In this document: piece after piece, positions 1 to 8,733 of the stretch | How positions within the stretch are numbered: the stretch's first letter is position 1 | Layout of the letters: each line of letters begins with the position of its first letter | Assembly: GCA_934101595.1 (NCBI GenBank) | Contig: CAKORR010000004.1 | Location: forward strand, 62,001-126,000 | Direction: 5' to 3' | From: an uncultured Bacilli bacterium | GTDB taxonomy: Bacteria > Bacillota_I > Bacilli_A > RF39 > UBA660 | Length of the DNA: 64,000 bases | Position numbers and translations under genes: made by a program | Notes under the pieces: generated by a model | Database searches by the model: none | The model's input: only the letters and a program-made list of their open reading frames with translations | Told to the model about the DNA's origin: nothing

Positions 1-165
1 GTATTTGTAAATGACGAGTTTGTACCAATAGATTATGTATTGAAAAATAAGGATAGAGTAAGAATTGTTACTGATGATTTATCTTTTGGCCCTAGAGAGG
101 ATTGGATAGATAAGGCTAAGACTAGTTTGGCAAAAAGAAAAATAAGGGAATTCAATAAAAAATAG
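1..165 (+). CDS. C-terminal end of a TGS-domain protein, RelA/SpoT type (5' partial)
   Basis: Frame 1 is open from the first base to a TAG at 163-165, giving 54 residues. They match the end of the TGS domain of Rel/SpoT proteins: a VNDEFVPIDY segment, LKNKDRVRIVT, then GPREDWIDKAKT and the basic LAKRKIREF tail. In full-length Rel proteins a helical and an ACT domain follow TGS, but here the protein stops right after it. It is therefore a short Rel-like or HD-TGS protein. The gene sits 8 bases upstream of cysD with the cysD ribosome site overlapping its stop, so it is probably cotranscribed. Family assignment is good; which enzymatic domain precedes the TGS is outside the window. Confidence 0.75.
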   Translation, partial: VFVNDEFVPIDYVLKNKDRVRIVTDDLSFGPREDWIDKAKTSLAKRKIREFNKK

Positions 166-173
166 GAGGATGT

Positions 174-1067
174 ATGAATAATTTAGATAGATTAGAGGCA
201 GAGGCTATATACATAATAAGAGAGGTTGCTGCAACTTGTAAAAAACCTGTAATGTTATATTCTGTTGGAAAAGATTCATCAGTTATGATGCACTTAGCAC
301 TAAAAGCATTTTATCCAGAAAAACCTCCTTTTCCCTTTCTGCATATAGATACAAAATGGAAATTTCATGAAATGATAGAATTCCGAGATAATCAAGCTAA
401 AAAATATGGCATAGATTTGCTTGTTTATACTAATGAAGAAGGAGTAAAAAATAATATTAATCCTTTTGAAAACGGATCAACTTATACTGATGTTATGAAA
501 ACAGAAGCATTGAAACAAGCTCTTGATAAATATGGATTTACGGCAGCTTTTGGTGGAGGAAGAAGGGATGAAGAAAAGTCTCGTGCAAAGGAAAGAGTAT
601 TTTCTTTTAGAAACAAGACTCATAATTGGGAGCCAAAGAATCAGCGACCAGAGTTATGGAATTTATATAATACTAAAATATTTGATGGAGAATCAATAAG
701 AGTATTTCCTTTATCAAATTGGACAGAAAAAGATATTTGGGAATACATAAAGCGAGAGAAAATAGAGGTAATGCCATTATATTTTGCAAAAGAAAGAGAA
801 ATAATCAATATTGAAGGAAATTTGATTTTAATTGATGATGATAGAATTTTAAAATATATTGACAAATCGAAGATAGAAAAACATAAGGTTAGATTTAGAA
901 CTTTGGGATGTTATCCGTTAACAGGAGGCTGTTTATCAAATGCAGATACAATAGATAAAGTCGTTGATGAAACATTAGCAGCCGTTACAAGTGAGAGAAC
1001 AAGTCGAGTTATTGATCATGAAAGTAATACAAATATGGAAAAAAGAAAAAAGGAGGGGTATTTTTAA
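174..1067 (+). CDS. cysD: Sulfate adenylyltransferase small subunit CysD
   Basis: A 297-residue cytosolic PP-loop ATPase that makes adenosine 5'-phosphosulfate (APS) from ATP and sulfate together with the GTPase CysN. The PP-loop SVGKDS is at residues 30-35 and the family block FGGGRRDEEKSRAKER at 126-141. The C terminus carries the expected GCYPLTGGCLS segment. Length is normal for CysD. The start has a strong AGGAGG site at 164-169. The stop overlaps the next ATG by one base (TAATG), so translation with cysN-cysC is probably coupled. In many bacteria this enzyme feeds sulfate reduction, but the next genes point to sulfation instead. Confidence 0.95.
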   Translation: MNNLDRLEAEAIYIIREVAATCKKPVMLYSVGKDSSVMMHLALKAFYPEKPPFPFLHIDTKWKFHEMIEFRDNQAKKYGIDLLVYTNEEGVKNNINPFENGSTYTDVMKTEALKQALDKYGFTAAFGGGRRDEEKSRAKERVFSFRNKTHNWEPKNQRPELWNLYNTKIFDGESIRVFPLSNWTEKDIWEYIKREKIEVMPLYFAKEREIINIEGNLILIDDDRILKYIDKSKIEKHKVRFRTLGCYPLTGGCLSNADTIDKVVDETLAAVTSERTSRVIDHESNTNMEKRKKEGYF

Positions 1068-2884
1068 TGAAGGAACAATTGAAAATATTGACTTGTGGTA
1101 GTGTTGATGATGGTAAAAGCACATTAATAGGACATTTATTATATGATTCAAAATTATTATATGCTGATCAAAGAAAAGTTTTAGAGCTTGATAGTAAAGT
1201 TACAAGTAATGGTAGTATTGATTATTCTCTTTTACTTGATGGATTAGATGAAGAACGTGAACAAAAAATTACAATTGATGTTGCTTACAGATATTTTAAT
1301 ACATCAAGAAGAAGTTTTGTTGTTTTAGATACTCCCGGGCATGAAGAATATACACGAAATATGGCTGTCGGAGCCAGTCAAGCAGATTTAGCAATATTAC
1401 TAGTTGATGCCACTAAAGGCGTTTTGAAACAAACAAAGAGACATCTAAAAATTTGCATGATGATGGGAATAAAAGATTATATTGTTGTAATAAATAAAAT
1501 GGATTTAATAAATTACGATAAAGCTAAGTTTGAGATTGCAAAGGAAGAAATTATCAGCCAATTTAGCAATTATAAATATTCTACTTTAAAAATAATTCCT
1601 ATTAGTGCAACGGTTGGCGATAATATTACAAAAAAATCGGTAAAAATGAAATGGTATCAAGATGATACATTGATGAAATACTTAGAAACTGTTAATGTAA
1701 ATAAATCTGATAGTTCTAAATTTATTATGCCTGTGCAACGAGTTTGTCGTCCAGATCAAAATTTTAGAGGATTTCAAGGTAATGTTGTTTCTGGAAAGAT
1801 TAATATCGGTGATACAATAACTTGTTTTCCAAGCAAAGAAAAAGCAAACGTAAAACAACTTTATAATTTAGATAAAAAAGTTAATACAGTATCAAATGGT
1901 GAAGCTATTACTATAGTTCTTGATAGAGAAATAGATGTTTCTAGAGGTTGCGTTTTAACAAATGAAGAAAAATTAAATAACGCAAATAATATTAACGTTA
2001 CAATGTTGTGGATGGACGAAGAAAAATTGAAAATGAACACTGCTTATTATATAAACATAGGGACAATAAGTACACTATGTTACATAAGAAAAATTAATTA
2101 TAAAATAGATATAGATTCTAACGAACATATATCTTCAATAGAAAATATAACTAAAAATGATATAATTAATTGTGATTTGGAGGTATTAGAAAAAATTCCT
2201 GTTACTTTATTTGATTATAATAAGACTTTGGGATCACTAATACTAATAAATCGTATAACAAATGCAACGAGTTCATGTGCAATCGTTAATGGTATATTGA
2301 ATAACAAGAATTTATTTTATCACAATGCAGTAGTAACAAATGAGGATAGAAAAAAAACATTATGCCAAGAACCTATAACTATTTGGTTTACAGGTCTGTC
2401 GTGTTCAGGCAAAAGTACAATAGCAAATGAACTTGATAAGTTACTAAATAAAAATGGATATCATACTATGATTTTAGATGGTGATAATATTCGATTAGGT
2501 TTAAATAAAGATCTAAAATTTTCAAATGATGATAGAATAGAAAATATAAGAAGAATTGCAGAAGTTGCAAAACTTATGAATGATGCAGGATTAATAAATA
2601 TTGTATCATTTATTAGTCCATTAGAAATAAATAGAATAATGGCAAAACAAATAATTGGAGATAAGTTTTTTCTAGTATATGTAAATACTTCTTTAGAAGA
2701 ATGTGAAAAAAGAGACAAGAAAGGTTTGTATAAAAAGGCAAGAAATGGTGAAATCAAAGATTTTACAGGGATTAATTCTCCATTTGACATTCCGAAGAAT
2801 GCTGATGTTGTTGTTGATAATATCGATTATAAAGAATGCGCCAACAAAATATATAACGCGATTGAAAAAAGGATAAAATTATAG
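1067..2884 (+). CDS. cysNC: Bifunctional sulfate adenylyltransferase GTPase / APS kinase (CysN-CysC fusion)
   Basis: A 605-residue fusion. The N-terminal part is the CysN GTPase that drives APS synthesis: G1 GSVDDGKST at 11-19, G3 DTPGHE at 88-93, G4 NKMD at 143-146, then beta-barrel domains. From about residue 430 it is APS kinase, with P-loop GLSCSGKST near 443-451, a LDGDNIR segment and the FTGINSPFD motif near the end. Together with CysD it converts sulfate to 3'-phosphoadenosine-5'-phosphosulfate (PAPS). Similar fusions (NodQ type) supply sulfotransferases in rhizobia. The gene overlaps cysD by one base and is followed after 4 bases by the exporter pseudogene. Confidence 0.95.
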   Translation: MKEQLKILTCGSVDDGKSTLIGHLLYDSKLLYADQRKVLELDSKVTSNGSIDYSLLLDGLDEEREQKITIDVAYRYFNTSRRSFVVLDTPGHEEYTRNMAVGASQADLAILLVDATKGVLKQTKRHLKICMMMGIKDYIVVINKMDLINYDKAKFEIAKEEIISQFSNYKYSTLKIIPISATVGDNITKKSVKMKWYQDDTLMKYLETVNVNKSDSSKFIMPVQRVCRPDQNFRGFQGNVVSGKINIGDTITCFPSKEKANVKQLYNLDKKVNTVSNGEAITIVLDREIDVSRGCVLTNEEKLNNANNINVTMLWMDEEKLKMNTAYYINIGTISTLCYIRKINYKIDIDSNEHISSIENITKNDIINCDLEVLEKIPVTLFDYNKTLGSLILINRITNATSSCAIVNGILNNKNLFYHNAVVTNEDRKKTLCQEPITIWFTGLSCSGKSTIANELDKLLNKNGYHTMILDGDNIRLGLNKDLKFSNDDRIENIRRIAEVAKLMNDAGLINIVSFISPLEINRIMAKQIIGDKFFLVYVNTSLEECEKRDKKGLYKKARNGEIKDFTGINSPFDIPKNADVVVDNIDYKECANKIYNAIEKRIKL

Positions 2885-2888
2885 AATT

Positions 2889-3634
2889 ATGATGATACTT
2901 GTATACATTATTGTTGGATTTATTGCAGAAATGATAGATGGTACTTTGGGTATGGCTTACGGGGTAAGTTGCCGAACATTTATAAAAACATTTACTGGTG
3001 TTCCGAGTGAAGCAATTTCACCAATAATTCATTATGCTGAAATTCCAACAACGCTGTTATCAATGATATCGTATATTAGATATAAAAACATAGATAAAAA
3101 AATATTTAAGAATTTACTCATTACTGGAATAATAGGCGGATTTTTAGGAGCATTTATAACTTCACAAAAAATAAATTTGATTGAATTTATAATTAATATT
3201 TATTTAATTATAATGGGAATTATTATTCTATGTACATCAATTAAAAAAAACAAAATATGTTTAATGAAAAGTAAGGTTTATATTAAAATTTTAGGCTTTG
3301 TCGCATCATTTTTGGATGCTATTGTTGGAGGTGGATGGGGTCCTATTACTACTGGCAGTTTTTTAAATACAGATATTTCTACAAAAAAATTATAGGAACG
3401 GCTAATGCTACTGAATTTTTTGTAACATAATCTTCTTCAATAAGTTTTATATTGTTTATATCTAATATTAAAAAATATTTAATTGTTACAATTGGTTTGA
3501 TAATTGGTGGGTCAATAACCGCACCATTATCAGCAAAGCTTTGTCAAAAAATTCCAAATGAAAAGCAAAGATTATTAATTGGAATAACATTGATTATTTT
3601 AAATTTTTATAACTTTGTTTTATTTTTTAAGTAA
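2889..3634 (+). pseudogene. Broken TSUP (TauE/SafE) family anion permease
   Basis: The first 168 codons encode hydrophobic segments of the TSUP family, with the paired motifs MIDGTLGMAYG near the N terminus and LDAIVGGGWGP in the second half. The frame breaks at a run of seven A at 3383-3389: one extra A would restore the reading into GTANATEFFVT. That restored frame then meets a TAA at 3428-3430 before continuing through about 60 further membrane residues to a TAA at 3632-3634. A frameshift plus a nonsense codon make a functional full-length permease unlikely. TSUP proteins move sulfite, sulfate or sulfonates, which fits its place between the PAPS genes and the sulfotransferase. The homopolymer shift alone could be a sequencing error; the nonsense codon argues for real decay. 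Confidence 0.85.
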
Positions 3635-3644
3635 GGAGGTAAAG

Positions 3645-4616
3645 ATGAAACCTAATGTACTATGTGTTGGTTTTGCAAAATGTGGAACAACAACACTTTA
3701 TGATATTATGAAACAACATCCCGACATATATTTATCGGGTATAAAAGAGCCAATTTATTATGGTAGTAAAGAATTAGTGGAAAACAAAGGATTTGAATGG
3801 TATCAAAACAGATATTATCCGAAATCGTGTGACAAGAAAGTTATTATGGAAATAAATCCGATATTGGGTAGAAGTGTTCCAGCTAATCAAATATATAAAG
3901 ATTTTGGAAAAAATACAAAAATAATATTTTTAGTTAGACAACCTGCAACTAGAATGTATTCAGAATTCAAAATGAATCTAGTTGATGGAACTTGTTTCAC
4001 CGAACCTAAAGAAAATTTAGGAAAATCAACAAGAGAATTGTTTGATGATTGGATTAAAAGAAATTTTTATTTGATTAATGGTGAGATTATTTTAAAAGGT
4101 GATTATACTACAAAATTTTGTGAAAGTGGAAATTATTATTTAAGAATTAAAGATTATATTGATACATTTGGAAGAGATAATGTCCAAGTCCTGTTTTTTG
4201 AGGATTTTATAGCTCATCCCGAAGAAGTGTGTTCAAAAGTATTTGACTTTATTGGTGTTCCTTTTGATGATACTATTAATTATAACTTACATTCAAATGA
4301 TGGAAATAGATTACCAAGAAATACTTTTACAATGAAAGCAAATCAAATATGTTTTTTAAAAATTTATAAACAAATTTTAATTGAGAAAATACCTTTTACA
4401 TCAGATAACATGTGTAAATTGCTTAATTTTCTTACATGGCAAGCACCAATAGTGTTATCTCGCCCTAATGACAATCCAGAAAAAATGAGTGATGGAGCAT
4501 ACAATTTTGTTAATAATTACTATCATAATATGATGGTTGAACTTTCGGACTTATTAGGCATAGATTTATTTGAAAAATGGAATGTAAATACTAATCAAAA
4601 GGTTTTAAAAAAATAG
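3645..4616 (+). CDS. PAPS-dependent sulfotransferase
   Basis: A 323-residue member of the sulfotransferase family related to the heparan N-sulfotransferase domain. It should transfer the sulfuryl group of PAPS to a hydroxyl or amine acceptor. The 5'-phosphosulfate-binding loop is FAKCGTTTL at residues 10-18. The 3'-phosphate-binding segment VRQPATRMYSEF is near residue 96, with Arg and Ser in the expected places. A PWxHSxxG-like helix follows the EDF segment. I chose the ATG at 3645 because an AAGGAGG site lies at 3633-3639; the frame is open further upstream but without such a site. No signal peptide is visible, so it acts in the cytosol. The acceptor is unknown; candidates are a glycan precursor, a small metabolite or a nucleoside. 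Confidence 0.9.
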   Translation: MKPNVLCVGFAKCGTTTLYDIMKQHPDIYLSGIKEPIYYGSKELVENKGFEWYQNRYYPKSCDKKVIMEINPILGRSVPANQIYKDFGKNTKIIFLVRQPATRMYSEFKMNLVDGTCFTEPKENLGKSTRELFDDWIKRNFYLINGEIILKGDYTTKFCESGNYYLRIKDYIDTFGRDNVQVLFFEDFIAHPEEVCSKVFDFIGVPFDDTINYNLHSNDGNRLPRNTFTMKANQICFLKIYKQILIEKIPFTSDNMCKLLNFLTWQAPIVLSRPNDNPEKMSDGAYNFVNNYYHNMMVELSDLLGIDLFEKWNVNTNQKVLKK

Positions 4617-4624
4617 GAGGAAAT

Positions 4625-5644
4625 ATGGTTAAATTTGATGATAAATATTATAAAAAAACAATTGAAAAATACAATTACAATGCAATGGATTTTAAGCCAA
4701 TAGATTTTGATTTAAACACAATAAGTAAGGATGTTATGAAAGAAAAATGGCTATGTCATTATAAAGCAGAAGATTTTGTTGAAGGTATAAAAGATGGCAA
4801 AAAGCAAATAGTTACAACTGGAATAGGATTAAGTGGTACGCCACATATGGGAACTTTATCACAAATTCTAAGAGCAATATTTTTGCAACAAGCTGGTTTT
4901 GATGTGCAGTTTGTTTTAGGAGATTTGGACTCATATAATGCACGAAACCAATCTTTGGAAGTATTGGCAGAAAGGGTAGAAAAATATTCTAATTTTATTA
5001 AAAATCTAGGCTTTGATGAAAGAAAAGGAATCTTAAGAAATCAAATAGATCATCCAGAAATACTTAAAACTGCCTATTTAATATCAAATTGTTTAACAGA
5101 TGAAGATTTTTTGGCAGCAGAGGAAGACTTATCTGAATTATATAAGAGTAAAAAAATATACAATGGAATTGATTTTAAAGTAAAACAAGCAATTTTGTTG
5201 ATGGTAGCAGATTTTATTAGTTTAGGAACAATAAATGACTATGATAATGTTTTAGTAATGTTAGGCCTTGAGGAACATTTGTATGTTCAAATAGCTCAAA
5301 AAGTTGTAGATAGAATGAAACTAGATATGTCAGTAGGAGCATTATATTCAAGAATTATTAAAGGATTAAATGGTTATCCTAAAATGAGTAAAAGTATTCC
5401 AGATTCTTCTATAACTGTTGATATGACTCCTGATAAAATATATGATTTGGTTGTAAATAGCAAAGATCAGTACAATGACCCTGAAGATTCTACAATATTT
5501 CAAATGATGAGCGCAGTATCTTATTATACAATAGAAGAATTAAGAGAACTTCGTGAAAAATGTATTCGAGGAGGTGCTGATTGGCATGAAGAAAAAAAAG
5601 GTTATGCAAAAGTGTTGACAAGGATATGTAAGGAGTGGAAATAA
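4625..5644 (+). CDS. Class I aminoacyl-tRNA synthetase paralog, TrpRS-like
   Basis: A 339-residue Rossmann-fold class I synthetase relative. It has a HIGH-type motif PHMGT at 73-77 inside TGIGLSGTPHMGT and an intact KMSKS at 253-257. The roughly 60 residues before HIGH, and the GLNGYPKMSKSIPDSSI region, resemble archaeal/eukaryotic-type TrpRS more than bacterial TrpRS. Only about 82 residues follow KMSKS, so the anticodon-binding part is short or missing. It should be able to adenylate an amino acid; whether it charges tRNA is not visible. It lies 8 bases after the sulfotransferase and its stop overlaps the next start (TAATG), so it is part of the operon. A housekeeping role is possible, but the context suggests a biosynthetic paralog. 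Confidence 0.7.
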   Translation: MVKFDDKYYKKTIEKYNYNAMDFKPIDFDLNTISKDVMKEKWLCHYKAEDFVEGIKDGKKQIVTTGIGLSGTPHMGTLSQILRAIFLQQAGFDVQFVLGDLDSYNARNQSLEVLAERVEKYSNFIKNLGFDERKGILRNQIDHPEILKTAYLISNCLTDEDFLAAEEDLSELYKSKKIYNGIDFKVKQAILLMVADFISLGTINDYDNVLVMLGLEEHLYVQIAQKVVDRMKLDMSVGALYSRIIKGLNGYPKMSKSIPDSSITVDMTPDKIYDLVVNSKDQYNDPEDSTIFQMMSAVSYYTIEELRELREKCIRGGADWHEEKKGYAKVLTRICKEWK

Positions 5645-6747
5645 TGGATTCAATAACAGAACTGTTATATAGATTAAATGTTAATTCTGAATATGATTTA
5701 GATTTATTAAAAAAATCATTTGAAGATGTTTTGAATATAGAAGATTCAAATGTAAGAAATGTTTTACTAGGTTCATTATTGACAGCTTTAATGACTAAAA
5801 ATCCAACTCACGAAGAAATTTCAACATTATTAAAAGTTGCATTTAGTAAAGATAATTATAATCCGTTAAATCGTGAATTAATCAATTTGGGTGACAATGT
5901 TAAAACTGTTACAATTGTTGGGAGTGGAAAAAAAGGAATAAAAACTATAAATATATCAACAGCTAGTGCATTTTTAGCAGCAAGTATGGGGGCTTATGTA
6001 GTTAAGCCGGGTTCTTTTTCAACTTCTTCCATGACAGGATCAGCAGATTTTATGAAGTTAGTAGGAGCTAAGAAAAATATCTTATTAGATAATAGTATAT
6101 CAATTTTGAAAAAATGTGGTTTTGCGTTTTTTGGTATAGAAGATATAATTCCGAAATTTGATAAACTATATGGTGGAAATTTTTATGCTCCCCATGTTTT
6201 GAGTTTTGGTCTAGCTGCCTTGGTTTGTCCATTAAAAACTGATGCTGTACTATATGGCTTAGCTCATCCAAATGTTGAATTATCATTAAATGTATTAAAA
6301 GATTTTGGGATAAAAAACGCTATGGTTGTATCTAGTACAGATGATGATATACATTTCATAGATGAAATGGGAATCTGTGGAACAACTCGTTTAATTGGTA
6401 CTACAGATGGAGTTACCAATGGTAAATTACTAACATTTAATCCTTTGAAAGACCTAAATCTTCCTAAATATACTTCTGCTGATATAAAACAAGGAAAAGA
6501 TAAGAAGGAAAATTTAAAATATATATTAAAGGCATTAAAGGGTGAAGGAAATATAGCTCATGAAGATATAATATGTATTAACTGTTCCAATATATTGTAT
6601 TTATCAGGTCTTGTTAAAGATTTGAAAGAAGGTTATGAAGTGTCAAAAAAACAGATTAGAACAGGTAAAGGGTTAGAAAAGTTAAAAGAGTATGTATTGT
6701 TAACTGGTGGTAATTTAAACAATATAAATAAAATATTGAAAGATTAA
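5644..6747 (+). CDS. TrpD-like (anthranilate phosphoribosyltransferase / nucleoside phosphorylase fold) enzyme
   Basis: A 367-residue protein with the glycosyltransferase family 3 layout: an N-terminal helical bundle, a glycine-rich anion loop VGSGKKG at about 92-98, NISTA at about 103, then the PGSFSTSSMTGSAD block at about 122-134. Canonical TrpD has GTGGDG and KHGNR in these places, and both are altered here, so the substrate is probably not anthranilate. A second half with DDDIHFIDEMGICGTTRL matches the TrpD DE-motif region. The ATG at 5644 has AAGGAG at 5630-5635. It probably uses PRPP, or cleaves or forms an N-glycosidic bond. It sits in an operon with a synthetase paralog and oxidoreductase, so a biosynthetic role in an unknown pathway is likely. 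Confidence 0.7.
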   Translation: MDSITELLYRLNVNSEYDLDLLKKSFEDVLNIEDSNVRNVLLGSLLTALMTKNPTHEEISTLLKVAFSKDNYNPLNRELINLGDNVKTVTIVGSGKKGIKTINISTASAFLAASMGAYVVKPGSFSTSSMTGSADFMKLVGAKKNILLDNSISILKKCGFAFFGIEDIIPKFDKLYGGNFYAPHVLSFGLAALVCPLKTDAVLYGLAHPNVELSLNVLKDFGIKNAMVVSSTDDDIHFIDEMGICGTTRLIGTTDGVTNGKLLTFNPLKDLNLPKYTSADIKQGKDKKENLKYILKALKGEGNIAHEDIICINCSNILYLSGLVKDLKEGYEVSKKQIRTGKGLEKLKEYVLLTGGNLNNINKILKD

Positions 6748-6765
6748 AAATAGGATATGAGTATA

Positions 6766-7785
6766 ATGAAAGAAATATATTATGTTGAAAGAAATAATTT
6801 TTATTTTAATAAAAAAGTTAAAAGAAAATGCGATATTGATGAAGTGGAGATTGAGCCATTAACTTTAGGATTATGTGGAAGTGATTTGAATAAATTTTTA
6901 AAGCAATCGCCAAATAAAGATTATTTATTAACTCATGTTCTAGGTCATGAAATAAGTGGAAAGGTAACAAATATTGGGGATAATGTAACAAATATCAAAA
7001 TAGGTGATATAGTAGTAGTTAATCCGTTTAATATTCCAGATACTTTAAAATTGTGTGAAAGTTTTAGTTTGTGTGATGAAGAAATTGATATTGTAGGAAG
7101 AAATATAGATGGTGGATATTCTGAGTTAATATATTTACCAAAAAATTGTGTATATAAATTATCATCAAGCATATCTACTGAAGAAGCCATATTTATTGAT
7201 GATATAGCTGTAGCATATCATGGAATACACTATATAAAAGAATATAAAAGCGTTTTTAATGATGTGGCTGTAATAGGTGATGGACCATTAGGAATTTTAT
7301 GTTATAGAGTATTAAAAGTATTATATCCACAAATAAATGTAATTTTATTTGCAAGAAATCAAGAAAAAATAAAAAATTTAAACATTAATTTTGAAAACTA
7401 TGACAGGATCAACTTATATAAAAATAAATTTGATGTGGTTTTAGAAGCTGTTGGAGGGCAACAATCTGATACACTAAATAAATCAATTTTAATTGGAAAA
7501 AATAATTGTATAATTTTATGTTATGGTGTTTATAATTTTAATTATATGGCAGAATTAGATATAAGAACTTTGTTCTATAAACAAGGAATGTTAAAGGGAA
7601 TTAATTCTTATTGTAATAAAAATAAAGACTTTGAAAATGCAATTTCGTTGTTGTCTTCTAAAAAGCTACTTGTTAGTGATTTAATAACAAATAGAATTAA
7701 TTTTGATGATTCAGTAGAATTTATAAAAAATTATGCAAGTATTAAAAATAACATAAAAACAATATTTGAGGTAAATAGAAAATGA
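6766..7785 (+). CDS. Zinc-dependent medium-chain alcohol dehydrogenase
   Basis: About 339 residues of the MDR alcohol/polyol dehydrogenase family. The catalytic zinc ligands are visible as Cys in LCGSD (about 37) and His-Glu in LGHE (about 60-61). The nucleotide-binding loop VIGDGPLG is near residue 168. The four-cysteine structural zinc lobe of classical ADH is absent; only scattered Cys occur near CESFSLC. Substrate is likely a secondary alcohol or polyol, as in threonine or sorbitol dehydrogenases. The start is uncertain: ATG 6757 has TAGGAT directly against it, whereas ATG 6766 has it about nine bases away, so I prefer 6766. The end overlaps the next gene by four bases (ATGA). Confidence 0.85.
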   Translation: MKEIYYVERNNFYFNKKVKRKCDIDEVEIEPLTLGLCGSDLNKFLKQSPNKDYLLTHVLGHEISGKVTNIGDNVTNIKIGDIVVVNPFNIPDTLKLCESFSLCDEEIDIVGRNIDGGYSELIYLPKNCVYKLSSSISTEEAIFIDDIAVAYHGIHYIKEYKSVFNDVAVIGDGPLGILCYRVLKVLYPQINVILFARNQEKIKNLNINFENYDRINLYKNKFDVVLEAVGGQQSDTLNKSILIGKNNCIILCYGVYNFNYMAELDIRTLFYKQGMLKGINSYCNKNKDFENAISLLSSKKLLVSDLITNRINFDDSVEFIKNYASIKNNIKTIFEVNRK

Positions 7786-8561
7786 AAACATTTTTTGTTG
7801 ATATAGATGGTGTTATTTATAAAAATGGCAAAGTAAACAAAGATGTTATTGATTTAATAAATAACAGTGATAATCGTTTGGCTTTTTGTACAGGTAGAGG
7901 ATATACTAGATGTTTAGATATTGTTGGCGATTTTTTGAAAAAAGATTCAATATTAATTGTCGAAAATGGTTCAAAAATAGTAGATTATACTGGAAATATA
8001 ATTTATTCAAAAAACATTTCGTCAAAAACTAAGAAAGTATTGAAAAATATTGACTATAATCAGATAGAAAGTATAATTTATAATTCTAACGACTTAAATA
8101 ATTATATATCTTTTTCTAAAATTCCATTAAAACATATTGTGAAAAATTATAATAAATTTCTTGATTTTTATGATGAAATGTTGCATCAACATTTTACTCA
8201 GATTACTGTTAAATTTGAAAATGATATATATAAAAATTATTTTGTAGATTATTTAAACTCAAAAAATATAAATGTAAAAAAATCAGAGTATTATATAATT
8301 ATTAACGAAAAAAATGTGAGTAAAAAAAGTGGAATTAATGAATATATCAAAAAATATAGAATTAAAGTATCTGATACTATTGTAATAGGAAATGACTACA
8401 ATGATATAGAAATGTTTAAAATGAATTGTGGATATAAGATAGCAGTAAAAGATGAATATACGCCTGAATCATTACTTGAACTTGCAACAGATATAACAGA
8501 TTTCAATAATTTATCTAAAATAGTTTCTATAATTATTAAAAAAACTCCGAAGAGTTTTTAG
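7782..8561 (+). CDS. HAD-superfamily hydrolase, Cof type
   Basis: A 259-residue phosphatase. The nucleophile motif DIDGVIY is at the N terminus (Asp7, Asp9), followed by CTGRG as motif II near residue 42, and VIGNDYNDIEMF as motif IV near 203. The middle section is the alpha/beta cap typical of Cof/sugar-phosphatase members. It is translationally coupled to the dehydrogenase by an ATGA overlap and is the last gene of the operon. It probably removes a phosphate from a sugar phosphate or nucleotide made by the upstream enzymes; the substrate cannot be read from sequence. Confidence 0.85.
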   Translation: MKTFFVDIDGVIYKNGKVNKDVIDLINNSDNRLAFCTGRGYTRCLDIVGDFLKKDSILIVENGSKIVDYTGNIIYSKNISSKTKKVLKNIDYNQIESIIYNSNDLNNYISFSKIPLKHIVKNYNKFLDFYDEMLHQHFTQITVKFENDIYKNYFVDYLNSKNINVKKSEYYIIINEKNVSKKSGINEYIKKYRIKVSDTIVIGNDYNDIEMFKMNCGYKIAVKDEYTPESLLELATDITDFNNLSKIVSIIIKKTPKSF

Positions 8562-8673
8562 AATACAATCGCAATTAAATTATATAATAGTCTAAATATA
8601 GACATAAAACTCTATTAAATAGATTAAAAAAATGAAAAATCGGCATAAATACGACAAATAATCATAAAAGCAT

Positions 8674-8702
8674 TTGACAAAAAAATGAAAGTATGATACC
8701 AT
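8674..8702 (+). promoter_or_regulatory. Candidate promoter of the first tyrS copy
   Basis: TTGACA at 8674-8679 is followed after 17 bases by TACCAT (8697-8702). An overlapping TATGAT at 8692 gives only a 12-base spacer. It lies in the 172-base gap after the HAD gene and is the only promoter-like signal there. No T-box elements follow it. Confidence 0.45.
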
Positions 8703-8733
8703 ATAGTGCAATTCGAGAGGGGGACTAAATAAT

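Noticed and set aside
2889..3634. Programmed frameshift in the TSUP gene
   Set aside because: A nonsense codon follows in the restored frame, and there is no reason for programmed shifting in this family.
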